A DNA stretch of 64,000 nucleotides, from positions 141,082-205,081 of the forward strand of contig NZ_JAGIAS010000008.1 in the NCBI RefSeq assembly GCF_017744695.1. The letters are read 5' to 3'. The notes below the pieces were generated by a model. The model had not been told where the DNA came from. It saw nothing but the letters and a program-made list of their open reading frames with translations, and searched no databases. Shown piece after piece: positions 34,110 to 42,460 of this stretch. A program made the translations under genes and the position numbers. This DNA is from Dyadobacter sp. Lineage in GTDB: Bacteria > Bacteroidota > Bacteroidia > Cytophagales > Spirosomataceae. How positions within the stretch are numbered: position 1 is the first letter of the stretch; each line of letters starts with the position of its first letter.

Positions 34110-34632
34110 CGATTGTTTTAACCATTAATAGTAGTTCACCATAAACTGTGTCAATTCTGACGATCACTTGATAGATTACCCCTTACAAATAATTATATTT
34201 TTTCTTCCAATAGTTACAAATAGACACACAGTTACTTAACACAGATTTGTAACTAATCTGTTGAAATATTTTTATCTGAAAAGAGGCTTAGGGACGATAA
34301 GGCACTTTTGACTCCGGCCACGGACTTATTTGAACAATTCTAATAAGCCTATTAATTGTACTAAAAGTACCATTCGGAAATCTATGGGAGAATAGAGATT
34401 CGGGGAGAAAATTGAAAACGATACGCGAAGTTTATTTATGCAATCGTTATCGGGAACGTTGCCAAAATAGACTAGTTCCAATATTTTATTATAAAATATT
34501 TGCACAAACGAATACAAAAATGCCATATCCGCCGAACACACTCCGCCAGAATATTGTACTTAAACAATATTAAGTAAGAGTATTACCCAGCAAATATGGC
34601 ACTCCGATTGCTGATGAAGCGCTAATCTGACA
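34110..34632. promoter_or_regulatory. AT-rich intergenic region with repeated motifs, no gene
   Basis: This 523-base gap holds no convincing gene; a 71-residue open frame at 34326-34541 has no recognisable features. Near the SusC start, TTACAAAT occurs at 34193-34200 and 34214-34221 (21 bases apart) and inverted at 34245-34252. ACAGATT-N7-AATCTGT overlaps at 34241-34261. Farther off are two perfect AT-rich hairpins: AATATTTTA-TTA-TAAAATATT (34480-34500) and AATATTGT-ACTTAA-ACAATATT (34550-34571). The first set looks like operator DNA for the SusC/D operon. The hairpins may end transcription of the upstream DUF1735 gene, although no T tract follows them. Confidence 0.5.
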
Positions 34633-35607
34633 CTATTTATAATGGTCCGGATTCTCATCCTGCCACTCGTTCACGCCGTCACGAATGCGGTTCCTGAATG
34701 TGAGTGTATCCTGTGCGAAAGACGTCGTACCATCCTCATTTTCATATTTATAACTCAAAAACAATTTCCGTTCCTGCAACAGCTTCGCCCGGTTGAAAGT
34801 ACTCGCGCCGTCGGGCTTCACATCGACTGCTGAACCATCCGCTTTGCTGATTTTAATCGCATTCCCATCGAGCGTAATTTTAAACGAGCCTTCCTGGTCG
34901 CTGATCATGTTCGTCACGAGTGCATCCGGCGCTACGGTTTTCAGCTTGAAAATTTTGGCTTCCGGAGAAGGGATCGTCGTGTAGTACTTCACCGTTTTCA
35001 CCACTTTGCCCGCGGCGTCTTTCACGGTTGTAACACCTCCATGCCAGTAGTTGCCGAAAAGCATATTTTCATATTTGAGTGCGACCACTGCCGAACGCTT
35101 GGCACGAACAATCGAGTCGGCGTCGGCCGATGTGATGTAGAACGGGATCGCATACCCGGCGCGGATCGTTGCGGCGTCTTTCAGAAACCGTGCGGAATCG
35201 GCCTTGATCACCACGGAGCCCATATGCGTACCGGCTTTGATCACCATTCTGGAATTGTCTGAAATCGTGAAATAATCGGCCGGCAGCGGTTTGAGCGTAT
35301 CAACCCCGCTTACGGCTTCGCGAATGTACCCCGCGCCGGCCTTCATCGCTTCCAGCGCATTCGCATTGACCAGCGCCGCATTCATTTGGAAGCCTACGAC
35401 GCGGTCCTGCCTGTTCTCGCGCACGCCTGCGAGCGCGGCGCCCACCTCTATGCTCATCCCCTCGCCCACCACGAATGTGCGTGCGTTGGTCTGGTACATA
35501 AAATACACCGAGGTGTAGTCGAAATCCTTGATATAGTCGTCATAGCAGGCGCTCAGGGCCATGGTGAGCCCGAGGGCGACGGCGATTCTCTTTTTCATAG
35601 CATTCAT
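34633..35607 (-). CDS. DUF1735 (BT_3987-like) surface lipoprotein
   Basis: A 324-residue lipoprotein with lipobox LSAC (Cys21; Cys18 if translation starts at the second ATG, 35598). The N-terminal half contains an Ig-like DUF1735-type domain (IKDFDYTSVYFMYQTNARTF, EVGAALAGVRENRQDRVVGF, LPADYFTISDNSRMVIKAG). The C-terminal half is beta-rich (VAPDALVTNMISDQEGSFKI) and resembles the companion domain seen in SusE/F-like surface glycan-binding proteins. It starts 2 bases after the SusD stop, so it is translationally linked. Probably an accessory surface glycan-binding protein of this SusC/D pair. Binding is inferred from position. Confidence 0.8.
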   Translation of the reverse strand: MNAMKKRIAVALGLTMALSACYDDYIKDFDYTSVYFMYQTNARTFVVGEGMSIEVGAALAGVRENRQDRVVGFQMNAALVNANALEAMKAGAGYIREAVSGVDTLKPLPADYFTISDNSRMVIKAGTHMGSVVIKADSARFLKDAATIRAGYAIPFYITSADADSIVRAKRSAVVALKYENMLFGNYWHGGVTTVKDAAGKVVKTVKYYTTIPSPEAKIFKLKTVAPDALVTNMISDQEGSFKITLDGNAIKISKADGSAVDVKPDGASTFNRAKLLQERKLFLSYKYENEDGTTSFAQDTLTFRNRIRDGVNEWQDENPDHYK

Positions 35608-35609
35608 AT

Positions 35610-37406
35610 TTATTTCCAGGCCTCCCAGCCATCGTTTTGTACCAGGTTTGACATTCTAAGCACTTCGTCATAGGGAATCGGCAGGAATGCGGATCGGTAC
35701 GATCGCGCTTCCACCACTTCGTCGAGCTTGTATTCAAAAGTCCCGTCGGAATTTCGGGTGATCTTCGCCATCCGAACAGGTTTGTTCAGGTCGGTAAGGT
35801 TGGTCGCCCAGCGGCGCATATCAAAGAACCGCATGCCTTCGAAACAGGTCTCGATCCTTCTTTCATTTTTGATGAACCCGTCGAAAACCGCTTTGCCTTT
35901 GGACGCAGCTTCTGTGAGATAAGGGTCGGCTGTGAAACCCTTTCCACCGTCGGTATTATCCTTCTTCCGGAGGTACTCCATCGCATCTTTGGCCGACATT
36001 CCATATTTGCCTCCATCGGGGCCTTCCGCCTGATTCGCTGCTTCTGCGAACGTGAGTAACATATGCTCCCATCGGATGAAAAATTTCGAATGCGGCTGTC
36101 GGTTGATCGAGTTGTCCGACCAGTTAAGCCCCATGAAAACCATTTTCTTGATATGATAATTGGTGCGGCTGTTCACTGCGGGGCCGGCGGCATCTTTTGC
36201 ATTCTGCCAGTTTTCAAAAGTATACATCACCTTATCGCTATTGATTTTCAAGGCCTTGGCATTGTTATGAAAAATAGTGGCATAAAAGCGGGGGTCGCGG
36301 TCGGCATATGGATTGGCCGGGTCGTACTTGCTGCGCGGATCGGTAATGGGATAGCCATTCTTCATCGGGAATGCATCCACCAGGTCCTGCGTGGCCCCTA
36401 CGGATCCCGTGCCCTGGAAACCGCCGGGATAGAACATCCGCTCCATCGCATCATTGGCATTGTTATAACGCGACGCCCAGATAATCCCCGGAAAGTTGGG
36501 ATCAAACCAGTTTACGGCCTTTGCCGGATTGAAGCCATTTGTAACGGCATCAGTCTTCATTTTGAAATCGATCACCTCCTTCGCATTCTGCGCGGCCAGG
36601 TCCCAGCGTGTGATATCGTTCGACGGATTGAAGCGCGGGCTGGCCCAGGTAAGATACACCAGCGCCTTAATGGCCCTGGTGGTAATGCCGTCCATCCGCC
36701 CCCAGTACCTGCCGCCGGCATAGGCCCGGTCATTCACATTCTTGACCAGGAAATCGCGGTGCGCAATGGGCAGGTACTTGTAGGCCGAGTCACAATCGGC
36801 GACGATCTGCTTAACACATTCGTCATACGTATTACGCTTAAGGTTTGTTTCTGCCTTCACATCCACCGGATCCAGCACGATCGGAAAGCCGAGCAACTGA
36901 CCATTGGCCATTCCCCCGAATTTTTGCAATAAATCCCATTGAAACCATGCCCGCAATGCAAATGCCTCGCCCTGCAAACGGTTTTTGACGAGACTGTCCA
37001 GGTGCGGATCCACCAGAAAGCGCGTATTATATCCCCGGCGATCTTTGAGAAAAAGGTTTAAAAGGTAAATGGAGCGGTAGTCCCTGTCCCAATAGGTCCG
37101 GAAGGGATCGAGGCTGGTAGGCATGGCTCCCACTGCGAGGCGGTTGAGCGGATGGGTAGTGCTGGTGATAACGACGTCGTCGGTGGCGCCATCGAGAAAA
37201 ACGCCTTCATTGTCGTTATAGTTGCGGGTCATATTGTCGTAGCATTGTCCCACAAGCCCCTGCACCATATCCTGGTACTTCCAGATGTCGTCCGTCGTCC
37301 TGTTGCCGTTCGGATAAGGTTCCAGATAGTCGACGCATGAGGTGAGCCCCAGGGCGGCAACGGCCAGGGACAGGATACTTTTGATATATGATGATTTCAA
37401 ATGCAT
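35610..37406 (-). CDS. SusD/RagB family nutrient-binding lipoprotein
   Basis: A 598-residue SusD homologue with lipobox LTSC (Cys24). SusD blocks are IWKYQDMVQGLVGQCYDNM, LQGEAFALRAWFQWDLLQKFGG and AIKALVYLTWASPRFNPSND. The C-terminal RagB region has IRWEHMLLTFAEAANQAEGP, AMEYLRKKDNTDGGKGF and NERRIETCFEGMRFFDMRRW, then SYRSAFLPIPYDEVLRMSNL. It follows its SusC by 10 bases and is followed by the DUF1735 lipoprotein, a typical SusCDE-like arrangement. Expected to form the lid on the SusC at 37417-40578. Confidence 0.95.
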   Translation of the reverse strand: MHLKSSYIKSILSLAVAALGLTSCVDYLEPYPNGNRTTDDIWKYQDMVQGLVGQCYDNMTRNYNDNEGVFLDGATDDVVITSTTHPLNRLAVGAMPTSLDPFRTYWDRDYRSIYLLNLFLKDRRGYNTRFLVDPHLDSLVKNRLQGEAFALRAWFQWDLLQKFGGMANGQLLGFPIVLDPVDVKAETNLKRNTYDECVKQIVADCDSAYKYLPIAHRDFLVKNVNDRAYAGGRYWGRMDGITTRAIKALVYLTWASPRFNPSNDITRWDLAAQNAKEVIDFKMKTDAVTNGFNPAKAVNWFDPNFPGIIWASRYNNANDAMERMFYPGGFQGTGSVGATQDLVDAFPMKNGYPITDPRSKYDPANPYADRDPRFYATIFHNNAKALKINSDKVMYTFENWQNAKDAAGPAVNSRTNYHIKKMVFMGLNWSDNSINRQPHSKFFIRWEHMLLTFAEAANQAEGPDGGKYGMSAKDAMEYLRKKDNTDGGKGFTADPYLTEAASKGKAVFDGFIKNERRIETCFEGMRFFDMRRWATNLTDLNKPVRMAKITRNSDGTFEYKLDEVVEARSYRSAFLPIPYDEVLRMSNLVQNDGWEAWK

Positions 37407-37416
37407 AATTCTGGCT

Positions 37417-40400
37417 TTAAAATGTCAGTTTAACCCCTCCGGAAAATGTGCGGAATAGCGGATAAGAAGTAATGCCCGAGTTCACCGACTCCGGGTCTAC
37501 TCCCTTGATCTTGGAGAATGTGAGCAAATTCGCACCACGTACATACACGCGTATGCCGCGCGCGGCGATCAGATTGCCCATCCGTACCGGCACATTATAG
37601 GCCAGTTCCACATTCTGGATCTTGAAAAAGCCGCCGTCGCGCAGCCAGAAATCCGAAGCCACGAAATTGTTGTTGACCTTGTAATAGGTAAGCCGCGGAT
37701 ACTGGCCTCCTATATTTTCCTTCACAAAATCGGAGTAATTGTTATCGCCCCATCCGTTCCAGAAGTACTTGTTGGTAAACGGGATCTGATAGAAGGCCCG
37801 GCCGGTACCAATAGCAGTAAGTTCCAGGTTCCGGAATGCAAGTTTCAGGTTCAATGCGTAGGTCAGTCGGGGCGAGACATGACCGATCCGGCTCTGATCA
37901 TTGTCGTCTACAACGCCGTCGCCATTCATATCCCGGTATTTCAGGTCGCCGGCTTTGAGGTCTTCGTCATAAATTTGCGGGACGACGTCGGTTTCGGCGT
38001 CTGTCGCAAACTTGCCCGTGTATGTTTGCCCCCAGTAGCCGTCAGAAGGTGTGCCAATGCGCGTCTGGTAACCGAAGCGGAAATTAGGTTCGTCCCATTT
38101 CAGGATTTTGCTGTTCTGCACCGTGGCATTGCCGCCTATCGAAAACCGCAGCTCTCCCACACGCTCGGTGTATTGCAGCGCAGCCTCTATGCCGGAACTT
38201 CTGACTTTATTGTAGTTGTACCACGGCCGCGCAGTGGAAATGCCCACCACCAACGGCACGGTATTGGCCAGTTGCGACACGATGCCGTCGCGCAGGTTAT
38301 TGAAGTAATTGACCTCAATCGAAAGCTTGCGTTTCAGGAATAACCCGTCAATTCCGATGTTAAACTCTTTCCTTTTTTCCCAGGTCAGGTCGGGATTGCC
38401 GATGCGGCCCGGCGTGGTACGGTAGACCAGGTTGTCGGTATTGCTCCCAAACCATTGTCCGGTCGAATAGGGCCCGAATGCCGAACCGGTCGAATTCACG
38501 CCCCAACGGTCGAGATAATAAAAAGGCGGCAGGAAGCTTTCATAACCGAGCACACCGGCTTCCGCCCGGATTTTGAGGTAATCAATACCCTTTAAATTTT
38601 TGAAAAAACCTTCTTCCGAAATCACCCAGGCCAGGCCAGCCGCCGGGAAAAACGCATAGCGCTTGCCCTTGTCGAAACTGTACGTTCCCGCATAGTTGAG
38701 CACACCCTGGAACACATACCGGTCTTTCAGGGAATATACCCCGTTGAACACCGCATTCTGTTGGCGCTGGGGTTCTTCAATCCCGTTGCGCGACAATTTG
38801 CCCAGGTAATAGGTAAGCCCGGCCTGAATACTATGCCCACCCCAGCTTTTCTCGTAGCTCAGGTTTTCATAGACTACAAACCGCTGCGAATAGTAGTCAT
38901 GCAGTTTCGCCTGGCCCGCCATATCCGCGCCGTCATGCACTTTCGAGAGCCTGATCGTATCGATACCGGCATCGGTTTTCCCGGGCGTCACAATGTAGGC
39001 GATGTAATCCTCGGCCTTGCCGATCCGCAAGCTGTTGAACAGGTTGAACCCCGCGTAGGTCGTCGACCTGAGACCTGGCACCAGCTCTTTCAGGTCGTAG
39101 TCAAAAGTGAGGTTGGAAGCGCCCGTCCGACCGGTTTCCGTGTAGTACCCATTATGCATCAGGTTACCGATCGGGTTGGTCTTGTAATTGGAGCTCACCC
39201 CATACCACGGTGCCACCGGATTATCGCCAAATGCCGCATATACGGGAAAGGCGATCGGCGGCGTGTTGGTGATGTCGTTGATGGCACTATTGAATTCCAC
39301 GAGGTCCAACGCAGTGTTGGCATTGCCGTCGTCGCTGGTAAAATTGACATTGTACCCGTAGTTGGGTGAACGGCGCAAGCCAAGCCCACCGAAAAAGTCG
39401 AACTTGACCTTGATCAGCGGGTTGATTTTAATGTCGATATTCGAACGAACGTTAATGCGGTTGTAATCCGATTTAGCGCCGATCCTGTAAATGTCCCCTT
39501 CCCCGTTGTAGCCCAGGTAGGCATTGTACTGCACGGTCTCGTTCCCGCCGGTCGACGAGACGTTCACCCGCGTGAAAGGCTTCGAATCTTTCAGCATCAT
39601 CCGCCGGAAATCGACGCTGGGCCGATAGAGGTCATACGCATCGTTCCTGGCATAGGCAGCGATATCATTCTCGTTGTAAAGCGGCGACAGCAAGCTATTG
39701 GTCCGTGCCGCATTGTTCAACGTGGCATATTCCGAACCCGACGCCCAGCCCGGGAACCGGTCGACCACGCTCACACCCTGTTCGGCATTCACGCTCAGGA
39801 TGCGTTCATTGACTTTCCCTCTTTTGGTTTTAATGTAAATAATGCCATCCGCACCCCTCGGCCCGAGCATGGCCTTACCCACAATATCCTTGATGATCGT
39901 CACCGATTCGATTTCCTGCGGGTCTATCGGCATTTCGGTAATATCGGTCGGAATGTCGTCAATAATGAAAATCGGGCTGCGGCCGCGTGTAGCGAGTCCG
40001 ATCTTTTCCGTGATCCTGAAATTCCCCAGCTCCTCTTCGGCCGTCAGCCCGGGAGAACCGTCGCGTTCCACCACTTCCAGGCCATTGACAAGCCCTGAAA
40101 ACGCATTACGGAGGTCGTTGGTAGGATACTTTTCAAGATCGGCGGTTTTTAGCGTCACGTAACTACCCGTAGCCAGCCGCTTTGGCATATTCATGAAAGG
40201 CATGGGAATGGCGTCGTCGGCCGTCGCAAACAACTTGGCTTTTTTCAGTTCCACCACGCTGTTGGTCACAATATCCCCGACAAGCGATACCGACTTACTG
40301 TAACCGTACGAGGAAACCGTTACAAAATCCTCCGGCAATGCTTTGAAATCGAAATCACCGCTCTCGTTGGTTTCCGCGTGGATTTGCCCCTCCCCTACGA

Positions 40401-40578
40401 CCACCGAGGCATTCGGGATCGGGTTACCATTTTCGTCGGTCACTTTAAGACTTACATTTACCGGCTTCAGCTTCTTGGCCGGCTTATCCTGGGCGAGCAC
40501 ATTACTGCCCCATAACAGGCATAGCATTATCATTCCGACAACCGCCTGCGCTGCATAATGGATCACTTTTTTCATCAT
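37417..40578 (-). CDS. Divergent SusC-like outer membrane transporter without TonB-box motif
   Basis: A 1053-residue SusC relative. It has a signal peptide (VVGMIMLCLLWGSNVLAQ), a carboxypeptidase-regulatory-like domain (VNVSLKVTDENGNPIPNASV), a plug (DLRNAFSGLVNGLEVVERDG, SPIFIIDDIPTDITEMP, MLGPRGADGIIYIKTKRGK) and a SusC-type barrel ending SYPLFRTFSGGVKLTF. Unlike the other three copies it lacks the E-VVVVGYGTQ segment; that stretch reads AKLFATADDAIPMPFMNMPK, so its TonB contact may be altered. In the plug, 'IDDIPTD' replaces 'VDGIP'. It sits between two SusD genes (18 and 10 bases). It belongs to a known divergent SusC subgroup or has an unusual energising partner; I cannot distinguish these. 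Confidence 0.88.
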   Translation of the reverse strand: MMKKVIHYAAQAVVGMIMLCLLWGSNVLAQDKPAKKLKPVNVSLKVTDENGNPIPNASVVVGEGQIHAETNESGDFDFKALPEDFVTVSSYGYSKSVSLVGDIVTNSVVELKKAKLFATADDAIPMPFMNMPKRLATGSYVTLKTADLEKYPTNDLRNAFSGLVNGLEVVERDGSPGLTAEEELGNFRITEKIGLATRGRSPIFIIDDIPTDITEMPIDPQEIESVTIIKDIVGKAMLGPRGADGIIYIKTKRGKVNERILSVNAEQGVSVVDRFPGWASGSEYATLNNAARTNSLLSPLYNENDIAAYARNDAYDLYRPSVDFRRMMLKDSKPFTRVNVSSTGGNETVQYNAYLGYNGEGDIYRIGAKSDYNRINVRSNIDIKINPLIKVKFDFFGGLGLRRSPNYGYNVNFTSDDGNANTALDLVEFNSAINDITNTPPIAFPVYAAFGDNPVAPWYGVSSNYKTNPIGNLMHNGYYTETGRTGASNLTFDYDLKELVPGLRSTTYAGFNLFNSLRIGKAEDYIAYIVTPGKTDAGIDTIRLSKVHDGADMAGQAKLHDYYSQRFVVYENLSYEKSWGGHSIQAGLTYYLGKLSRNGIEEPQRQQNAVFNGVYSLKDRYVFQGVLNYAGTYSFDKGKRYAFFPAAGLAWVISEEGFFKNLKGIDYLKIRAEAGVLGYESFLPPFYYLDRWGVNSTGSAFGPYSTGQWFGSNTDNLVYRTTPGRIGNPDLTWEKRKEFNIGIDGLFLKRKLSIEVNYFNNLRDGIVSQLANTVPLVVGISTARPWYNYNKVRSSGIEAALQYTERVGELRFSIGGNATVQNSKILKWDEPNFRFGYQTRIGTPSDGYWGQTYTGKFATDAETDVVPQIYDEDLKAGDLKYRDMNGDGVVDDNDQSRIGHVSPRLTYALNLKLAFRNLELTAIGTGRAFYQIPFTNKYFWNGWGDNNYSDFVKENIGGQYPRLTYYKVNNNFVASDFWLRDGGFFKIQNVELAYNVPVRMGNLIAARGIRVYVRGANLLTFSKIKGVDPESVNSGITSYPLFRTFSGGVKLTF

Positions 40579-40596
40579 TGGATTGAGCGTTAGGGG

Positions 40597-42444
40597 TTAC
40601 CAGACTTCGTTAGGGACGAAATTTTTCATTTTGTACATATCCTCCGTGTTAAACGGCAGGTAATACATGGCTTCCTTCCAGCGCGTCTGTCGGTCGGCCG
40701 ACAGCGGCATGCGGGTATACTTGAAGCCTGTCGGGTAAGCGGTGCTCGTGGGTACTTTCTCCACTTCCATCCGGTAAAGTGTGCCCCCCATTACTTTCGG
40801 GGCGTCTTTCCAGCGGCGGATATCGTGGTAGTAGTGCCCGCCTTCGAAGCAAAGCTCGATGGTGCGCTCATTCTTGATGCGGTCACGGAGTTTGTCCTTC
40901 GAACCCGTGTATGCCTGCATGACGTTGGGCATGCCCGCACGTGTGCGGATGCGGTTGAGCGCCTGCAAGGCTGTGAGCGACGAGCCCGGCGCCGCGCCAT
41001 TCGGGCCGTAGGCTTCGTTGGCGGCCTCGGCGTAGTTGAGGTACAACTCTCCCAACCGGATCAGCGGGTCCGTGTATTGCGGGGTGGTTTTGTTGTTCAC
41101 ACTCTGCTCGCCCCAGGTTTTGCGCTCATAGTAGCCGGTGCGTGTAATACCCGCATAAGACTGATCCAGAAGCTGACCGTACACGGCCGCGCCATCTTTG
41201 GTCTCGTAGTAGATCTTGGCATTGCCGTAGCCTGGTACCGGGGCCGTGTTGTAGATAATATCAATGTAAAAGCGCGGGTCGCGGTCTTTGTAAGGATCCT
41301 GCTCGCTGTAATGCCCGGCAGCCACTGCGGCCTGGCGATCGGCAGGGGTGTTCAACGGCTCTCCCCATTTGGTTTCAAATTTATCGACGGTGTTCTGCGT
41401 GGGACATTCTCCCGACCAGCCCGTTTTCCCTCCGCCGAAGACGCCATTCATCTGGCCGTTCAAACTGCCGTCGTTATAGGTTTTCGTACCGGCATACCAT
41501 GCCCATAGTTGTTCGTTGGAATAGGTCGTACCGATGTAATTTTTCTTGTAATCGTCAAGCGAAAGCAGCTCGTAGCCATACTTTTCTGCGATCTGAATAG
41601 CTTCCCAGTTGGCCTTCGCGGCATCTTCCCAGTCGGCATTGCCTTTTTCGTTGTTCAGCGGGCTGGCCGCGTAAAGCAATGCCCGGGCTTTGAATGCCTT
41701 CGCTGCCACGCCGGTGGGGCGTTTTTGTTCGGGGTTGTTGAGGTGTCCTGCCACGCCCGGTCCGGGGTCGCGGCGCATAAGATCGGCCTTTTCGAAATAG
41801 GCGGCAGCAGAATCCATATCCATCGCGATGCGGATCAACGTTTCCCGCTTCGAAAGCCTCGGGATGTCCCATTCATCGTCCTGACCCATCACTTTCGTAA
41901 GGTAAGGCATCGGCCCCCACAGCCTGAACAGCTCGAAATGCGCAAATGCCCGGATGAAATGTGCCTGGCCTTTGAAATCGTTGATATCCACCGGACTTGC
42001 GTCTTTCAACATACCGATGTTTTTCAAAGCCATGTTGCACTTCCGGATAATGTAAAACATCGAACCCAGTATCGGTCGGCGCTGCGGGTCGTAGGTCATT
42101 TTATTGATAATCGCCGAAATCTGCCCGCCTTTGATGACCTGCGCATCCATTACGCGGCCCATGTCGCTCATGTCCGTGAGCGCTTCGAGGGTGTATTTCT
42201 GGTCCCAGAAATCGAAGTAGAGTGAGTAAGCGTTCTTGATATTGTAGCCGCGCCAGGTAGTACCGTCCAACCTGTTGCCTTCATACATGTCGTCGAAGTA
42301 CTTTTTGAAGTTTTCGTACTTCGAAAAAACGTCAGCCTCCGTCAGCCCCGACTCCGGCGCTTTATCCAGATAGTCTTCTACGCACGAAGCCAAAAGCAAA
42401 ATGAACAGCACCGGTACACACAGTATCGTAATTAATCTTTTCAT
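40597..42444 (-). CDS. SusD/RagB family nutrient-binding lipoprotein
   Basis: A 615-residue SusD homologue. The ATG at 42444 gives a proper lipoprotein signal (MKRLITILCVPVLFILLLAS, Cys21). An alternative start at 42483 would overlap the SusC gene and lacks support. SusD blocks are FKGQAHFIRAFAHFELFRLWG and AAKAFKARALLYAASPLNNEKG, with LIRLGELYLNYAEAANEAYGPNG, ALQALNRIRTRAGMPNV and RIKNERTIELCFEGGHYYHDIRRW at the C-terminal side. It follows the STN-type SusC by 16 bases and precedes the divergent SusC by 18 bases, so one long transcript is likely. Substrate-capture lipoprotein; ligand unknown. Confidence 0.95.
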   Translation of the reverse strand: MKRLITILCVPVLFILLLASCVEDYLDKAPESGLTEADVFSKYENFKKYFDDMYEGNRLDGTTWRGYNIKNAYSLYFDFWDQKYTLEALTDMSDMGRVMDAQVIKGGQISAIINKMTYDPQRRPILGSMFYIIRKCNMALKNIGMLKDASPVDINDFKGQAHFIRAFAHFELFRLWGPMPYLTKVMGQDDEWDIPRLSKRETLIRIAMDMDSAAAYFEKADLMRRDPGPGVAGHLNNPEQKRPTGVAAKAFKARALLYAASPLNNEKGNADWEDAAKANWEAIQIAEKYGYELLSLDDYKKNYIGTTYSNEQLWAWYAGTKTYNDGSLNGQMNGVFGGGKTGWSGECPTQNTVDKFETKWGEPLNTPADRQAAVAAGHYSEQDPYKDRDPRFYIDIIYNTAPVPGYGNAKIYYETKDGAAVYGQLLDQSYAGITRTGYYERKTWGEQSVNNKTTPQYTDPLIRLGELYLNYAEAANEAYGPNGAAPGSSLTALQALNRIRTRAGMPNVMQAYTGSKDKLRDRIKNERTIELCFEGGHYYHDIRRWKDAPKVMGGTLYRMEVEKVPTSTAYPTGFKYTRMPLSADRQTRWKEAMYYLPFNTEDMYKMKNFVPNEVW

Positions 42445-42460
42445 TGTCTGTTGGTTTGGG

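Noticed and set aside
34326..34541. A 71-residue frame in the AT-rich gap
   Set aside because: No start context, domain or conserved feature; it spans palindromic AT-rich DNA.
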